A stretch of DNA of 64,000 bases, from NCBI RefSeq assembly GCF_916618955.1, contig NZ_OU745390.1, positions 2,418,001 to 2,482,000 of the forward strand. The letters are read 5' to 3'. The notes under the pieces were generated by a model. That model made no database searches, was not told where the DNA came from, and saw nothing but the letters and a program-made list of their open reading frames with translations. Source of the stretch: Pseudomonas sp. Marseille-Q3773 (GTDB lineage Bacteria; Pseudomonadota; Gammaproteobacteria; Pseudomonadales; Pseudomonadaceae). A program made the translations under genes and the position numbers. Positions 39,715 through 49,823 of the stretch are shown here, in pieces (positions within the stretch are counted from its first letter, which is position 1; every line of letters starts with the position of its first letter).

Positions 39715-39964
39715 TTAAGATGGAATACAATTCTCTTCCGCGTATTCAGACACGCCGAATACCGCAGCGTCATGCTTCAGGCACGAGAGAATTGCGTTGA
39801 TACACGCTGGGATGAGGTACCGGGGTGCAGCAACAGCGGCAGGCCCGGAGAGGCAAGTGAATACGCTTGATGAGTGTGGCTGGGTGATGTCGGCGGTGAT
39901 ACCGGCGTCTGCCCCACAGAGGTAGTGCAGCTGAGGCTACAGAACCTTTTTTCAGCACAAAAGC
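39715..39964. other. Intergenic region between the NRPS5 promoter and the tRNA terminator
   Basis: I see no coding region with a start signal or plausible codon use here. The AT-rich part near 39715-39760 belongs to the upstream promoter region. The rest is ordinary GC-rich DNA. It marks the junction between the siderophore locus and the conserved chromosomal block. Confidence 0.5.
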
Positions 39965-39991
39965 AAACGCCCCGAACAAGTCGGGGCGTTT
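39965..39991 (-). terminator. Rho-independent terminator downstream of tRNA-Gly
   Basis: AAACGCCCCGA / TCGGGGCGTTT are perfect 11-bp arms around a 5-nt loop. Read on the minus strand it ends in GTTTGCTTTT, a T-rich tail. It lies about 95 nt downstream of the tRNA 3' end. Confidence 0.8.
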
Positions 39992-40085
39992 GTTGAATTG
40001 CCTTTGCAGGGCGTCTTCACGCAACCTGCTTAGGCTCATATTTCGAGCAGCTACAGAATCCTGAGGGCATCTGTAGTACATAATT

Positions 40086-40161
<76 letters not shown>

Positions 40162-40225
40162 GTCGTGATGGGTGCCATTCTAGCGATTTCCAAAATGGCG
40201 TCAACCCCTTGATTCAAAAAACTTT

Positions 40226-40786
40226 TTATTTCTGCTCCGAGCCTTCACGCAGGTGCGGCCAGGCGGCCAGCAGGTAGTGCACCATCGACCACAGCGTCAG
40301 CCCCGCCGCCACCAGCAGCAGTGCGTAGCCGAGGATGACCCAGAAGGTCACTGCCGGCGGGTTGGCCAGCAGGATCACCAGGGCCAGCATTTGCGCGGCA
40401 GTCTTCCACTTGCCCAGGTTGGACACCGCCACCTGCGCCCGCGCCCCCAGTTCGGCCATCCATTCGCGCAACGCCGAGACCACGATCTCGCGGCCGATGA
40501 TCACCGCCGCCGGCAGGGTCAGCCAGAAGTTGGCGTGGGTCTGCACCAGCAGCACCAGCGCCACTGCCACCATCAGCTTGTCGGCCACCGGGTCGAGGAA
40601 GGCGCCGAACGGTGTGCTCTGCTGCAGGCGACGCGCCAGGTAACCATCCAGCCAGTCGGTAGCGGCGGCGACCGCGAACACGCTGCTGGCAGCCATGTAG
40701 CTCCAGTGGTACGGCAGGTAGAACAGCAGGATGAAAATCGGGATGAGCAGGACGCGCAGAACGGTGAGCAGGTTTGGAATATTCAT
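40226..40786 (-). CDS. pgsA: CDP-diacylglycerol--glycerol-3-phosphate 3-phosphatidyltransferase
   Basis: A 186-residue inner-membrane enzyme for the committed step of phosphatidylglycerol synthesis. The CDP-alcohol phosphotransferase motif is complete: [27 protein letters not shown] (about residues 56-82), with the Asp residues that bind metal and substrate. Several hydrophobic segments flank it. ATG at 40786 ([11 protein letters not shown]) is the conventional PgsA start. It follows uvrC by 33 nt, the usual Pseudomonas order gacA-uvrC-pgsA. Confidence 0.97.
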   Translation of the reverse strand: MNIPNLLTVLRVLLIPIFILLFYLPYHWSYMAASSVFAVAAATDWLDGYLARRLQQSTPFGAFLDPVADKLMVAVALVLLVQTHANFWLTLPAAVIIGREIVVSALREWMAELGARAQVAVSNLGKWKTAAQMLALVILLANPPAVTFWVILGYALLLVAAGLTLWSMVHYLLAAWPHLREGSEQK

Positions 40787-40819
40787 CGGTACGACTGGCG
40801 GCAAGTTGAGCCCGGCATT

Positions 40820-42643
<1,824 letters not shown>

Positions 42644-42649
42644 GAGGTT

Positions 42650-43288
42650 CTACAGGCTTGCGTCGACCATACCGTGGCGAACGGCCAGCAAGGTCAGTTC
42701 GACGTCGCTGGTGACCGAGAGTTTTTCAAAGATCCGATACCGGTAAGTATTGACGGTCTTGGGCGAGAGGCACAACTTGTCGGAGATGATCTGCACTTTC
42801 TGGCAGCCGACGATCATCAGGGCAATCTGGATTTCCCGTTCCGACAGGGCATCGAACGGCGAGCCCTGTGGCTGGAAGGGTTTCAGTGCCAGCTGCTGGG
42901 CGATCTGCGGGCTGATGTAGCGCTGGCCGGCGAAGGCCAGGCGGATCGCCTGGACCATTTCGTCAAGGCCGGCGCCCTTGGTCAGGTAGCCGGCGGCGCC
43001 GGCCTGCAACAGGCGTGTGGGGAACGGGTCCTCCTCGCACACGGTCACGGCAACTACCTTGATGTCCGGGTGGCTGCGCAGCAGTTTGCGGGTGGCCTCG
43101 AGGCCGCCGATGCCGGGCATTTTCACGTCCATCAGCACCACGTCCGGCTTCAGCTCACGGGCCAGCTTGAGTGCCGACTCGCCGGAGTCCCCCTCACCCA
43201 CCACCTGCAGGCCGTCGATGTCGGCCAGCATGCGGGTAATGCCGGTTCGTACCAGATCGTGATCGTCAACCACTAGGACCCTAATCAA
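42650..43288 (-). CDS. gacA: Response regulator GacA (UvrY)
   Basis: A 212-residue two-component regulator that, with the GacS kinase, controls small RNAs of the Rsm pathway and secondary metabolism. The receiver domain has the acidic pair D8-D9, phospho-acceptor D54 (VVLMDVKMPG) and K of YLTKGAG. The C-terminal LuxR-type HTH has LSEREIQIALMIVGC and LSPKTVNTYRYRIFEKL. I chose a TTG start at 43288: it gives the standard MIRVLVVDDHD N-terminus and has GAGG 7 nt upstream, while the upstream GTG is too close to GAGG. Confidence 0.96.
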   Translation of the reverse strand: MIRVLVVDDHDLVRTGITRMLADIDGLQVVGEGDSGESALKLARELKPDVVLMDVKMPGIGGLEATRKLLRSHPDIKVVAVTVCEEDPFPTRLLQAGAAGYLTKGAGLDEMVQAIRLAFAGQRYISPQIAQQLALKPFQPQGSPFDALSEREIQIALMIVGCQKVQIISDKLCLSPKTVNTYRYRIFEKLSVTSDVELTLLAVRHGMVDASL

Positions 43289-43351
43289 GCACACACCTCG
43301 TCAGCAGGGCGATTGGATCCCGCCACCTTAACAAAATTTTTCATGGCGGGC

Positions 43352-43741
43352 CTAACGCATTCCTTCTGTCAGAAACGACTGAGCTTCTGCGCTGAACGGT
43401 CTTACTGTCTGCCGTGGCCTGGCATTGTGGGTCAAACGCGCCATCAAGTGCCAAAGTGCTGCCTGATCCTCGCCCGACAACTGCCGGAAAGCTGCCAGCA
43501 AGCCGGTCTCGTCCATGCTCAGCCCCTCCAGTGCTGTCGGGGTACGCGTGCCGTTGAGCACATACAAGGCATCCACGCCCTGGGCCGCCAATGCCGCCAG
43601 GTAATCGAGCCGCGGCGTGCGCTCGCCACTCTCGTACTTGCCCTGGGCGTTGGGTTCGACCCCACCGATCTCGCCAAACGCACGCTGCGTCATGCCCAGG
43701 CGCTCACGTTCCTTCCGCAACCGCGGCCCGATTCCATCCAT
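43352..43741 (-). CDS. XRE-family helix-turn-helix regulator
   Basis: A 129-residue Cro/CI-type DNA-binding protein. The HTH is at the N-terminus (IGPRLRKERERLGMTQRAFGEIGGV, then GKYESGERTPRLDYLAAL). The remainder is a short helical domain, ending SAEAQSFLTEGMR. ATG at 43741 has AGGAG 7 nt upstream and was preferred over an upstream in-frame start. It lies 64 nt before gacA on the same strand. The regulated genes are unknown. Confidence 0.9.
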   Translation of the reverse strand: MDGIGPRLRKERERLGMTQRAFGEIGGVEPNAQGKYESGERTPRLDYLAALAAQGVDALYVLNGTRTPTALEGLSMDETGLLAAFRQLSGEDQAALWHLMARLTHNARPRQTVRPFSAEAQSFLTEGMR

Positions 43742-43810
43742 AGCGGTTCTCCTGTTACCAGGGCTCACTATGCCGATGCTCTTTGGCCACTACAAGCCAT
43801 CATTAAGCTA

Positions 43811-44242
43811 TCAATCGATCACGCGCTGCATGCGCACGAAACATTCGTCCTCGCCCATTTCGACAAAGCCGTGCCGCTGGTACAACAGGCGCGCCGGGTT
43901 GCTGCGAAACACCATCAACCGCAGCAGCGGCAGGCGGCGCTGTTTGGCCCATTGCGCCAGCTGCTCCAGCACCCAGCTGCCGACGCCCCGCCCACGCTGC
44001 TCGGGAAGCAGGTGCAGTTCGCGGATGAACAACGCCTGACGGTCCTGGCTGAGGCTGCAAAAGCCCAGCAGGGTATCACCTTCGGTGACCAGCCACTGCT
44101 CACGCCAGCCCCAGGCTTCGTCGAACGCGTCCTCGAGCCACAACAGGCCGTATTCGCGGTAGTACGGCAGCATGGCACGCCGCGTCAGATCGCGGGCGAA
44201 GGCGCAGTGGCTGGTGTAGGCGGGGGTAAGGCTCAGCGGCAT
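43811..44242 (-). CDS. GNAT-family N-acetyltransferase
   Basis: A protein of about 143 residues with the acetyl-CoA-binding motif of GNAT enzymes, LHLLPEQRGRGVGSWVLEQL (about residues 75-95), followed by LRLMVFRSNPARLLYQRHGFVEMGED, the usual C-terminal half. ATG at 44242 is chosen by analogy with the family (TRRAMLPYY near residue 20); a start at 44284 would overlap the next gene. Neither has a strong ribosome-binding site. The acceptor substrate is unknown. Confidence 0.85.
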   Translation of the reverse strand: MPLSLTPAYTSHCAFARDLTRRAMLPYYREYGLLWLEDAFDEAWGWREQWLVTEGDTLLGFCSLSQDRQALFIRELHLLPEQRGRGVGSWVLEQLAQWAKQRRLPLLRLMVFRSNPARLLYQRHGFVEMGEDECFVRMQRVID

Positions 44243-44265
44243 CGACAGTCGGGCTCTTGGGTTCG

Positions 44266-44655
44266 TCAATCCTGGGCGTAGCATACCGGCGAGCTGCCGG
44301 GCCCTCGTCTATCCAGCTCGTCTTCAAGCCATTCGGCCAGAACCCGGGCATTGTTGCACGCGGTGTCCTTGCCCGCGTAGAGCAAGGTCAGCGTGCCCTT
44401 CCCTGCCATGTCCAGCAGCGGATACCAATGCGCGGGATGCGCTGCCAGCTCTTGCCGGTAGCGCTGGGCGAAACCGGTAAAGTCCACGCTGCCCTGATGA
44501 AATGCCTTGCGCAACTCATCCGACGGCGCAACTTCGCGCAACCACTGCCCGTGCAGGTCCTCCTTGCGCTTGTTGCGCGGCCACAGGCGGTCGACCAGCA
44601 CCCGTTGGCCATCGCCTGGCTCAACCGCATCATAGACACGCTTGCAGCGAATCAT
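44266..44655 (-). CDS. DUF488 family protein
   Basis: A 129-residue protein with the DUF488 pattern: RVYDAVEPGDGQRVLVDRLWPR, WLREVAPSDELRKAFH and TLLYAGKDTACNNARVLAEWLE. Members are small soluble proteins of unknown biochemical function, common in Proteobacteria. A good ribosome-binding site (AGGAGAAACC) precedes ATG 44655. It is followed 23 nt later by the acetyltransferase, probably one transcript. Confidence 0.9.
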   Translation of the reverse strand: MIRCKRVYDAVEPGDGQRVLVDRLWPRNKRKEDLHGQWLREVAPSDELRKAFHQGSVDFTGFAQRYRQELAAHPAHWYPLLDMAGKGTLTLLYAGKDTACNNARVLAEWLEDELDRRGPGSSPVCYAQD

Positions 44656-44782
44656 CGGTTTCTCCTGCCTTTACCGTCTGTCACAAGCCTAGGTAATTCA
44701 TTGATCGAGGTCACGGCCAGGCAGCGAATTGTTTCTATGCTCTAGGCCTTCGGCACCTTCGCCAACGCCAACCGGAGCCCTC

Positions 44783-46399
44783 ATGGCTACCCCGCTACTG
44801 GCCAGCCAGCCGCAGCTGGCCGAACAGCATGCCCGCCCGCAGCTGGCGCACAAACCTGGCCGCGCCAGCCTGGCGCTGTTCTTCGGCCTGCTGCTGGCCG
44901 GCCTCGCCTACAGCGCCTGGAGCCTGAAACAGGACGTCAGTGCCAGCGGTACGGTGATCACCACGTTCACACCGTTCCTGCTGCTGGGGCTGGCGTTGCT
45001 GATTGCCCTGGGCTTCGAGTTCGTCAATGGCTTCCATGACACCGCCAACGCAGTCGCCACGGTGATCTACACCCACGCCCTGCCAGCACCTGTGGCGGTG
45101 GTCTGGTCCGGCCTGTGCAACTTCCTTGGCGTGCTGCTTTCCAGCGGTGCGGTGGCGTTCGGCATCATCGCCCTGCTACCGGTGGAGCTGATCCTGCAGG
45201 TCGGCTCTTCAGCCGGCTTCGCCATGGTCTTCGCCCTGCTGCTGGCGGCAATCATCTGGAACCTCGGCACCTGGTGGCTGGGCTTGCCGGCCTCTTCTTC
45301 GCATACCCTGATCGGTTCGATCATCGGCGTCGGCGTGGCCAATGCGCTGATGCATGGGCGTGACGGCACCAGCGGCGTGGACTGGGCCCAGGCCAGCAAG
45401 GTCGGCTATTCCTTGCTGTTCTCACCCCTGATCGGTTTTGTCTGCGCCGCCCTCCTGCTGGTGGCATTGCGAGCGCTGGTCAAGCGCAAGGCACTGTACC
45501 AGGCACCGCAGGGGCAGACGCCTCCGCCGTGGTGGATCCGCGGCGTGCTGATCCTGACCTGTACCGGGGTGTCCTTCGCACACGGCTCCAACGACGGCCA
45601 GAAAGGCATGGGCCTGATCATGCTGATTCTGGTCGGCACCCTGCCGATGGCTTACGCGCTGAACAAGACCATGCCCAATGAGCAGGCGCTGCAGTTTTCC
45701 GCGATTGCCGAGGTAACCCGCCAGGCGCTGGTACGCAGTGACCCGCAAACGGCCCCGGCCGACCCGCGCCAGCTGCTTGCCCGCTTCGTTGCCGAACCCA
45801 AGGCCAGCCCGCAACTGGTACCGGCACTGGCTGCGCTGACCGGGACGATCGGCGAAGAGGTCAGCGGCTACGGCTCGCTCAAGCGTGTACCGGCCGAGGC
45901 CATGGCCAATGTGCGCAATGACATGTACCTGGCCAGCGAAGCGATTCGGCTGATCGAGAAACACCAGCTGGTGACCTTCGATACCGGCACCCGCAGCCAT
46001 CTGCAACTGTTCAAGACCCAACTGGACGACGCCACCCACTACATCCCGCTGTGGGTGAAGGTGGCCGTGGCCATTGCGCTGGGGCTGGGGACCATGGTCG
46101 GCTGGCGGCGCATCGTGGTGACGGTGGGCGAAAAGATCGGCAAGACCCATCTCAGCTATGCCCAGGGTGCTTCTGCGGAAGTGGTGGCGATGTGCACCAT
46201 TGGCGCAGCGGACCTGTTCGGGCTACCCGTGTCGACCACCCATGTGCTCAGTTCAGGGGTGGCCGGAACCATGGTGGCCAACGGGTCGGGCATCCAGAAG
46301 CGCACGCTGGTCAATTTGCTGATGGCCTGGGTGCTGACATTGCCGGCGGCGATGTTGTTGGCGGGCAGCCTGTACTGGCTGCTGCGCCCGCTTTTCTGA
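44783..46399 (+). CDS. Inorganic phosphate transporter, Pit family
   Basis: A 538-residue membrane protein of the PiT family, which imports metal-phosphate by H+ (or Na+) symport. Both family signatures are present: GFEFVNGFHDTANAVATVIYT near residue 85 and VSFAHGSNDGQKGMG near residue 258. The C-terminal repeat GLPVSTTHVLSSGVAGT is also present. About 10-12 membrane segments with a large central soluble loop fit the PitA type. ATG at 44783 follows GGAG by 7 nt. It is divergent from the DUF488 gene. Confidence 0.93.
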   Translation: MATPLLASQPQLAEQHARPQLAHKPGRASLALFFGLLLAGLAYSAWSLKQDVSASGTVITTFTPFLLLGLALLIALGFEFVNGFHDTANAVATVIYTHALPAPVAVVWSGLCNFLGVLLSSGAVAFGIIALLPVELILQVGSSAGFAMVFALLLAAIIWNLGTWWLGLPASSSHTLIGSIIGVGVANALMHGRDGTSGVDWAQASKVGYSLLFSPLIGFVCAALLLVALRALVKRKALYQAPQGQTPPPWWIRGVLILTCTGVSFAHGSNDGQKGMGLIMLILVGTLPMAYALNKTMPNEQALQFSAIAEVTRQALVRSDPQTAPADPRQLLARFVAEPKASPQLVPALAALTGTIGEEVSGYGSLKRVPAEAMANVRNDMYLASEAIRLIEKHQLVTFDTGTRSHLQLFKTQLDDATHYIPLWVKVAVAIALGLGTMVGWRRIVVTVGEKIGKTHLSYAQGASAEVVAMCTIGAADLFGLPVSTTHVLSSGVAGTMVANGSGIQKRTLVNLLMAWVLTLPAAMLLAGSLYWLLRPLF

Positions 46400-46529
46400 A
46401 AATCGCAACAAGCCTGGAAGTGTGAATGAGCCCGGCATGCGCTGACCACTGGCAAATTTGCCAGTAGCGGAAAAGCTCGTGGCTGCTGATGCTGATGCTC
46501 CAATCCACCACGGCAGCAGGCTACGCATC

Positions 46530-46919
46530 ATGGCATACCAACATCAAGCGTTAGATTTCAGCAGCGCCAAAGAAAAAACCACAGCCCAAGGCGAGTTCAA
46601 GGTAAAACTGTCGCACGAGGGGGGCTCAAAAGAGCTCGTGTTGACACGCGTCCATTTCTCCCCAGTGTTTATTTTCGGAAGGACTGACGATTACCTCCTG
46701 TCAATCGGTTGCAGCACTGGACTGGAGGTCGGACTCCATAAGGTCGGGCCAAACGAGGGCGATTATTACTCACAGCTGGTAGTGCCGAACGGAGACTATT
46801 TCGCCACACGGGGTGAAATTTACATCACCGAAGCCACGACCAACGTCCTGAGTGGGAGTTTCACGCTCACCTATGACGACGGCTACGCGGCTGAAGGTAA
46901 CTTCACCGTGCAGCGTTGA
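46530..46919 (+). CDS. Hypothetical protein, lower GC than neighbours
   Basis: A 129-residue soluble protein that I do not recognise. It has no signal peptide or membrane segment. The sequence looks beta-rich (GEFKVKLSHEGG, ELVLTRVHFSPVFIFG, DYFATRGEIYITEATTNVLSGSFTLTYDDGYAAEGNF). ATG at 46530 has GCAGG about 9 nt upstream; the frame stays open further upstream without a good start. The base composition is visibly more AT-rich than the flanking Pit and GST genes, suggesting transfer. Confidence 0.7.
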   Translation: MAYQHQALDFSSAKEKTTAQGEFKVKLSHEGGSKELVLTRVHFSPVFIFGRTDDYLLSIGCSTGLEVGLHKVGPNEGDYYSQLVVPNGDYFATRGEIYITEATTNVLSGSFTLTYDDGYAAEGNFTVQR

Positions 46920-47023
46920 AACCTGTAGTCTTCCGTCAACGAACAGGCGCCGGAACAGGCCTGTCCGTTGACGATTGGTATTCTTCACCATATGGACGAA
47001 ACGTTGCCGCAGTCATGGGGCAC

Positions 47024-47716
47024 TCAAGGAATTGTCAGGCCGCGTTGCACCGCTGGCCGCTGCAGGAACACCGCCAGCACCCGCTGCACTTCCTTGAACT
47101 GATCGAAACCAACCAGCTCGCGGGCGTTGTACCGCTCTACCAGGTTGCGCACCCAAGGGAAGATGGCGATGTCGGCGATGCTGTAGTCATCGACCATCCA
47201 GTCCCGCCCCTGCAGATGCCGGTCGAGCACGCCGAGCAGGCGCCTGGATTCGTTGACATAACGATCACGCGGGCGCTTGTCTTCGTATTCCTTGCCGGCA
47301 AAGAAGTGGAAAAAGCCGACCTGGCCGAACATCGGCCCGATGCCGCCCATCTGGAACATCAGCCACTGGATCGTCTGGTAGCGCTGGGCCGGGTCGCGGC
47401 TCAGCAACTGCCCGCTCTTTTCCGCCAGGTACTGCAGGATCGCGCCCGACTCGAACAGCGCCAGCGGCAGGCCGCCCGGCCCGTCGGGGTCGAGGATGGC
47501 GGGGATCTTGTTGTTGGCACTGAGCGAGATGAACTCGGGGCTCAGCTGGTCATCGTTGTCGAAGCTGACCTTGTGTGGCTCGTAGGGCAGGCCGATCTCT
47601 TCCAGCATGATCGACACCTTCACGCCATTGGGCGTAGGCAGCGAATACAGCTGCAAGCGCTCGGGGTGCCGCGCCGGCCATTTACGGGTGATGGGGAATG
47701 CGCTCAGATCGGTCAT
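47024..47716 (-). CDS. Glutathione S-transferase, YfcG/YghU-like (Nu class)
   Basis: A 230-residue GST. The N-terminal thioredoxin-fold domain has YSLPTPNGVKVSIMLEEIGLPYE, with the Thr-Pro-Asn active-site region of Nu-class enzymes, and SANNKIPAILDPDG with the cis-Pro. An ESGAILQYLAEKSG glutathione-binding segment follows. The C-terminal helical domain includes WMVDDYSIADIAIFPWV. Such enzymes act as disulfide-bond reductases with glutathione. AGGGG lies near ATG 47716. No operon partner is evident. Confidence 0.93.
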   Translation of the reverse strand: MTDLSAFPITRKWPARHPERLQLYSLPTPNGVKVSIMLEEIGLPYEPHKVSFDNDDQLSPEFISLSANNKIPAILDPDGPGGLPLALFESGAILQYLAEKSGQLLSRDPAQRYQTIQWLMFQMGGIGPMFGQVGFFHFFAGKEYEDKRPRDRYVNESRRLLGVLDRHLQGRDWMVDDYSIADIAIFPWVRNLVERYNARELVGFDQFKEVQRVLAVFLQRPAVQRGLTIP

Positions 47717-47825
47717 GCTTGGCCCCTGCAGAAATGAAAGCTGCTACTTTAGGGACAACGCCGCGGTTTGACCATCGCCAGGCAGATGAACGAAGGCGCG
47801 GCTCCCTGCCGCGCCCGAGCGGCGA

Positions 47826-48599
47826 TCAGTAACGCGGCGCCACAGCCTCGGCACCCTGCGAGATGATCACCTCGACACGACGGTTGAGCTGGCGCGATTG
47901 CGCATCGGCATTGCTCGCCACCGGGTACTCCTTGCCATAGCCCGCACTGGTGATACGCGCCGCCGCCACACCCTGGCGACGCAAGGCATTGGCCACGGAT
48001 ACGGCACGCCGCTCGGACAGCTGCTGATTGAAGGCATCGCTACCGGTGGAGTCGGTGAACCCTTCCACCAGCACCTTGCGCTCCGGGTTGGCCAGCAGGT
48101 ACTCGGCCAGTTGCCGGATGTTTCGTTGGCTGCTGCCACGCAGTTCCGCACGGCCGGTATCGAACAACACATCGCCGAAGGTCACCACGGTACCGCGCTC
48201 GGTCTGTTTGGCCTTGAGCGCCTGCAGCGCCTTCAGTTGGGCGGTACGCACATCCAGGCGCGCCTGGGTACGTTGCGCCTCGATACCCTGCAGCCCGGCT
48301 TCTGCCTGGCGCAGCAGGATGGTCTGCTCGGCGCTTTCGATCTTGCGCTGGGCCAGATAGGCCAGCTGTTCGACGTCGGGCGATTTCCGGTTATGCAGCG
48401 AAGCCCCTTCGGCCTTGCCCAGGGCGATGTAGGCTTCCTGGGTTTCCAATGCGGCAATCCGGCTGGACTCAGGCTTGCCCTGCAGCACCGAGTAGGCCTC
48501 TCGGGCTTCCAGCAGGCGGGCGTTTTCCGGCGTGGCAGCGCAGCCGCCCAGCAGCAGGCCAAGCAGCGAAACCATTGTAAACAGTGGGCGTTTCGACAT
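47826..48599 (-). CDS. OmpA-family lipoprotein with DUF4398 region
   Basis: A 257-residue outer-membrane lipoprotein. The signal peptide ends in the lipobox LLGGC. A helical, Ala/Glu-rich region of DUF4398 type (about residues 25-135) is followed by an OmpA-like peptidoglycan-binding domain (FGDVLFDTGRAELRG, NPERKVLVEGFTDSTGSDAFNQQLSERRAVSVANAL, RRVEVIIS). It would tether the outer membrane to the cell wall. It starts 11 nt after a second DUF4398 lipoprotein and forms an operon with it. Confidence 0.93.
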   Translation of the reverse strand: MSKRPLFTMVSLLGLLLGGCAATPENARLLEAREAYSVLQGKPESSRIAALETQEAYIALGKAEGASLHNRKSPDVEQLAYLAQRKIESAEQTILLRQAEAGLQGIEAQRTQARLDVRTAQLKALQALKAKQTERGTVVTFGDVLFDTGRAELRGSSQRNIRQLAEYLLANPERKVLVEGFTDSTGSDAFNQQLSERRAVSVANALRRQGVAAARITSAGYGKEYPVASNADAQSRQLNRRVEVIISQGAEAVAPRY

Positions 48600-48610
48600 G
48601 TTCGTGTCCT

Positions 48611-48991
48611 TCAGTGGCTGACGTTCTGCGGCGCTTCGAGCATTTCCTGGCGAAGCACCTCGATGCCTTTGCGGGCGATATCCAGTTGTTCCTGGCGTTT
48701 ACTGGCCATGGCCTTGCGCTCGGCCAGACGGGCATCGGCCTCGGCCTGCTCGGCCAGTCGGCGGACCAGCTCGAGGTCGTCCTGGCCGAGGGCGCGATCC
48801 ATCGCGCTGAGTTTCTCCTGGGCCGCGCGCATCTCGACCGGGGCATATTGCGTGGCATCGGCAGACACCGCGCGGTTGATGGCGCTTCGCGTCAGTTCGA
48901 TCTGCTCGCTGGGCACCAGGGCGCTGGCGCAGCCGCCGAGCAATACCAGCGAGCCGATGAGCAGGCTTTTGACGGTGGATCTGGCACGCAT
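48611..48991 (-). CDS. DUF4398 lipoprotein
   Basis: A 126-residue lipoprotein: basic N-terminus, hydrophobic stretch and lipobox VLLGGCAS, then an alpha-helical, probably coiled-coil domain rich in Ala, Glu and Arg (AQEKLSAMDRALGQDDLELV, AEADARLAERKAMASKRQEQL). DUF4398 proteins commonly pair with an OmpA-type protein as here. AAGGAG lies about 9 nt before ATG 48991; the upstream in-frame start would place residues ahead of the signal peptide. Confidence 0.9.
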   Translation of the reverse strand: MRARSTVKSLLIGSLVLLGGCASALVPSEQIELTRSAINRAVSADATQYAPVEMRAAQEKLSAMDRALGQDDLELVRRLAEQAEADARLAERKAMASKRQEQLDIARKGIEVLRQEMLEAPQNVSH

Positions 48992-49268
48992 GAAGGGTCT
49001 CTCCTTGAATGCGTCTGCAAAGGTTTCGGGCACGGCATTGCCGCCGTTGCCGGAGTGTCGATGCAGAAGGTTGGGAATGAACCAGGATGGAGTGAGAAAC
49101 CCGCCCGCGTCAGCGGGCCGGGCGAAGGGACAGCGTGAAACGTGTGGTCATCCTGGGCTTCTTGTGGTGAAGACGCGGCCAGAGTAGTGCGAAATGCGGG
49201 AAGACCAAATCGGACCTATCCGTGAAACAGGTGCGATTTTTCAACGGGAAGGCAGCATAACGCCGGGC

Positions 49269-49766
49269 TCAACCTTGGCCATGCGCCTTGAGCTTGAGCT
49301 TTTCCGTGTCCACGCGCACGAACACCGAGTCGGCGCTGACCGTCAGCACATCACCGGCCCAGACCTCGCAGAGTACCCGCGTCTTGCGCCCGACCTCACC
49401 TTCCACGCGGGCCTTGAGCAGCAGCTCGACGCCCATCGGCGTAGGCTTCAGGTAGCTCAGGTTGAGCGTGCCAGTGACACAATCGATACGCGGCAGGCTC
49501 CCCGCTTCACGGCCTTCGGCGCGGTAGTGGTAGGCCATCGCGGTCCAGTTGGAGTGGCAGTCCACCAGCATTGCCAGCAAACCACCGTAGACCAGGCCGG
49601 GCCAGCCGATGAAGGTGCTGTCTGGTGCATGCCGGCATAACAGGTGGACGCCGTCGGCGTCCCAGTGGCTTTGCAGGTGCAGGCCGTTGGGATGCGAGCA
49701 ACCGCAGCCGTAGCAGGTGCCGTCGGGTGCAGCCAGGGCCTGGAGGGAAAGGGGCTGGTGGTTCAT
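49269..49766 (-). CDS. Hotdog-fold thioesterase
   Basis: A 165-residue protein of the PaaI/acyl-CoA thioesterase type. The central hotdog helix reads FIGWPGLVYGGLLAMLVDCHSNW, followed by strands such as LNLSYLKPTPMGVELLLKARV. Its N-terminus has a CYGCGCSHPNGL segment with clustered Cys and His that occurs in one subgroup of these enzymes. The acyl-CoA substrate is unknown. It lies between the amino-acid permease gene and the lipoproteins, separated from the permease by a hairpin terminator. Confidence 0.88.
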   Translation of the reverse strand: MNHQPLSLQALAAPDGTCYGCGCSHPNGLHLQSHWDADGVHLLCRHAPDSTFIGWPGLVYGGLLAMLVDCHSNWTAMAYHYRAEGREAGSLPRIDCVTGTLNLSYLKPTPMGVELLLKARVEGEVGRKTRVLCEVWAGDVLTVSADSVFVRVDTEKLKLKAHGQG

Positions 49767-49786
49767 ACGCTTCCTGTGCTTGTTGG

Positions 49787-49811
49787 AATGGGGGCGGATA
49801 ACGCCCCCATT
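49787..49811 (-). terminator. Hairpin terminator of the amino-acid permease gene
   Basis: AATGGGGGCG / CGCCCCCATT are perfect 10-bp arms with a 5-nt loop, 13 nt past the permease stop on the minus strand. The T-tract is short, so termination may be partial. Confidence 0.6.
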
Positions 49812-49823
49812 TAAGCAGAAACA

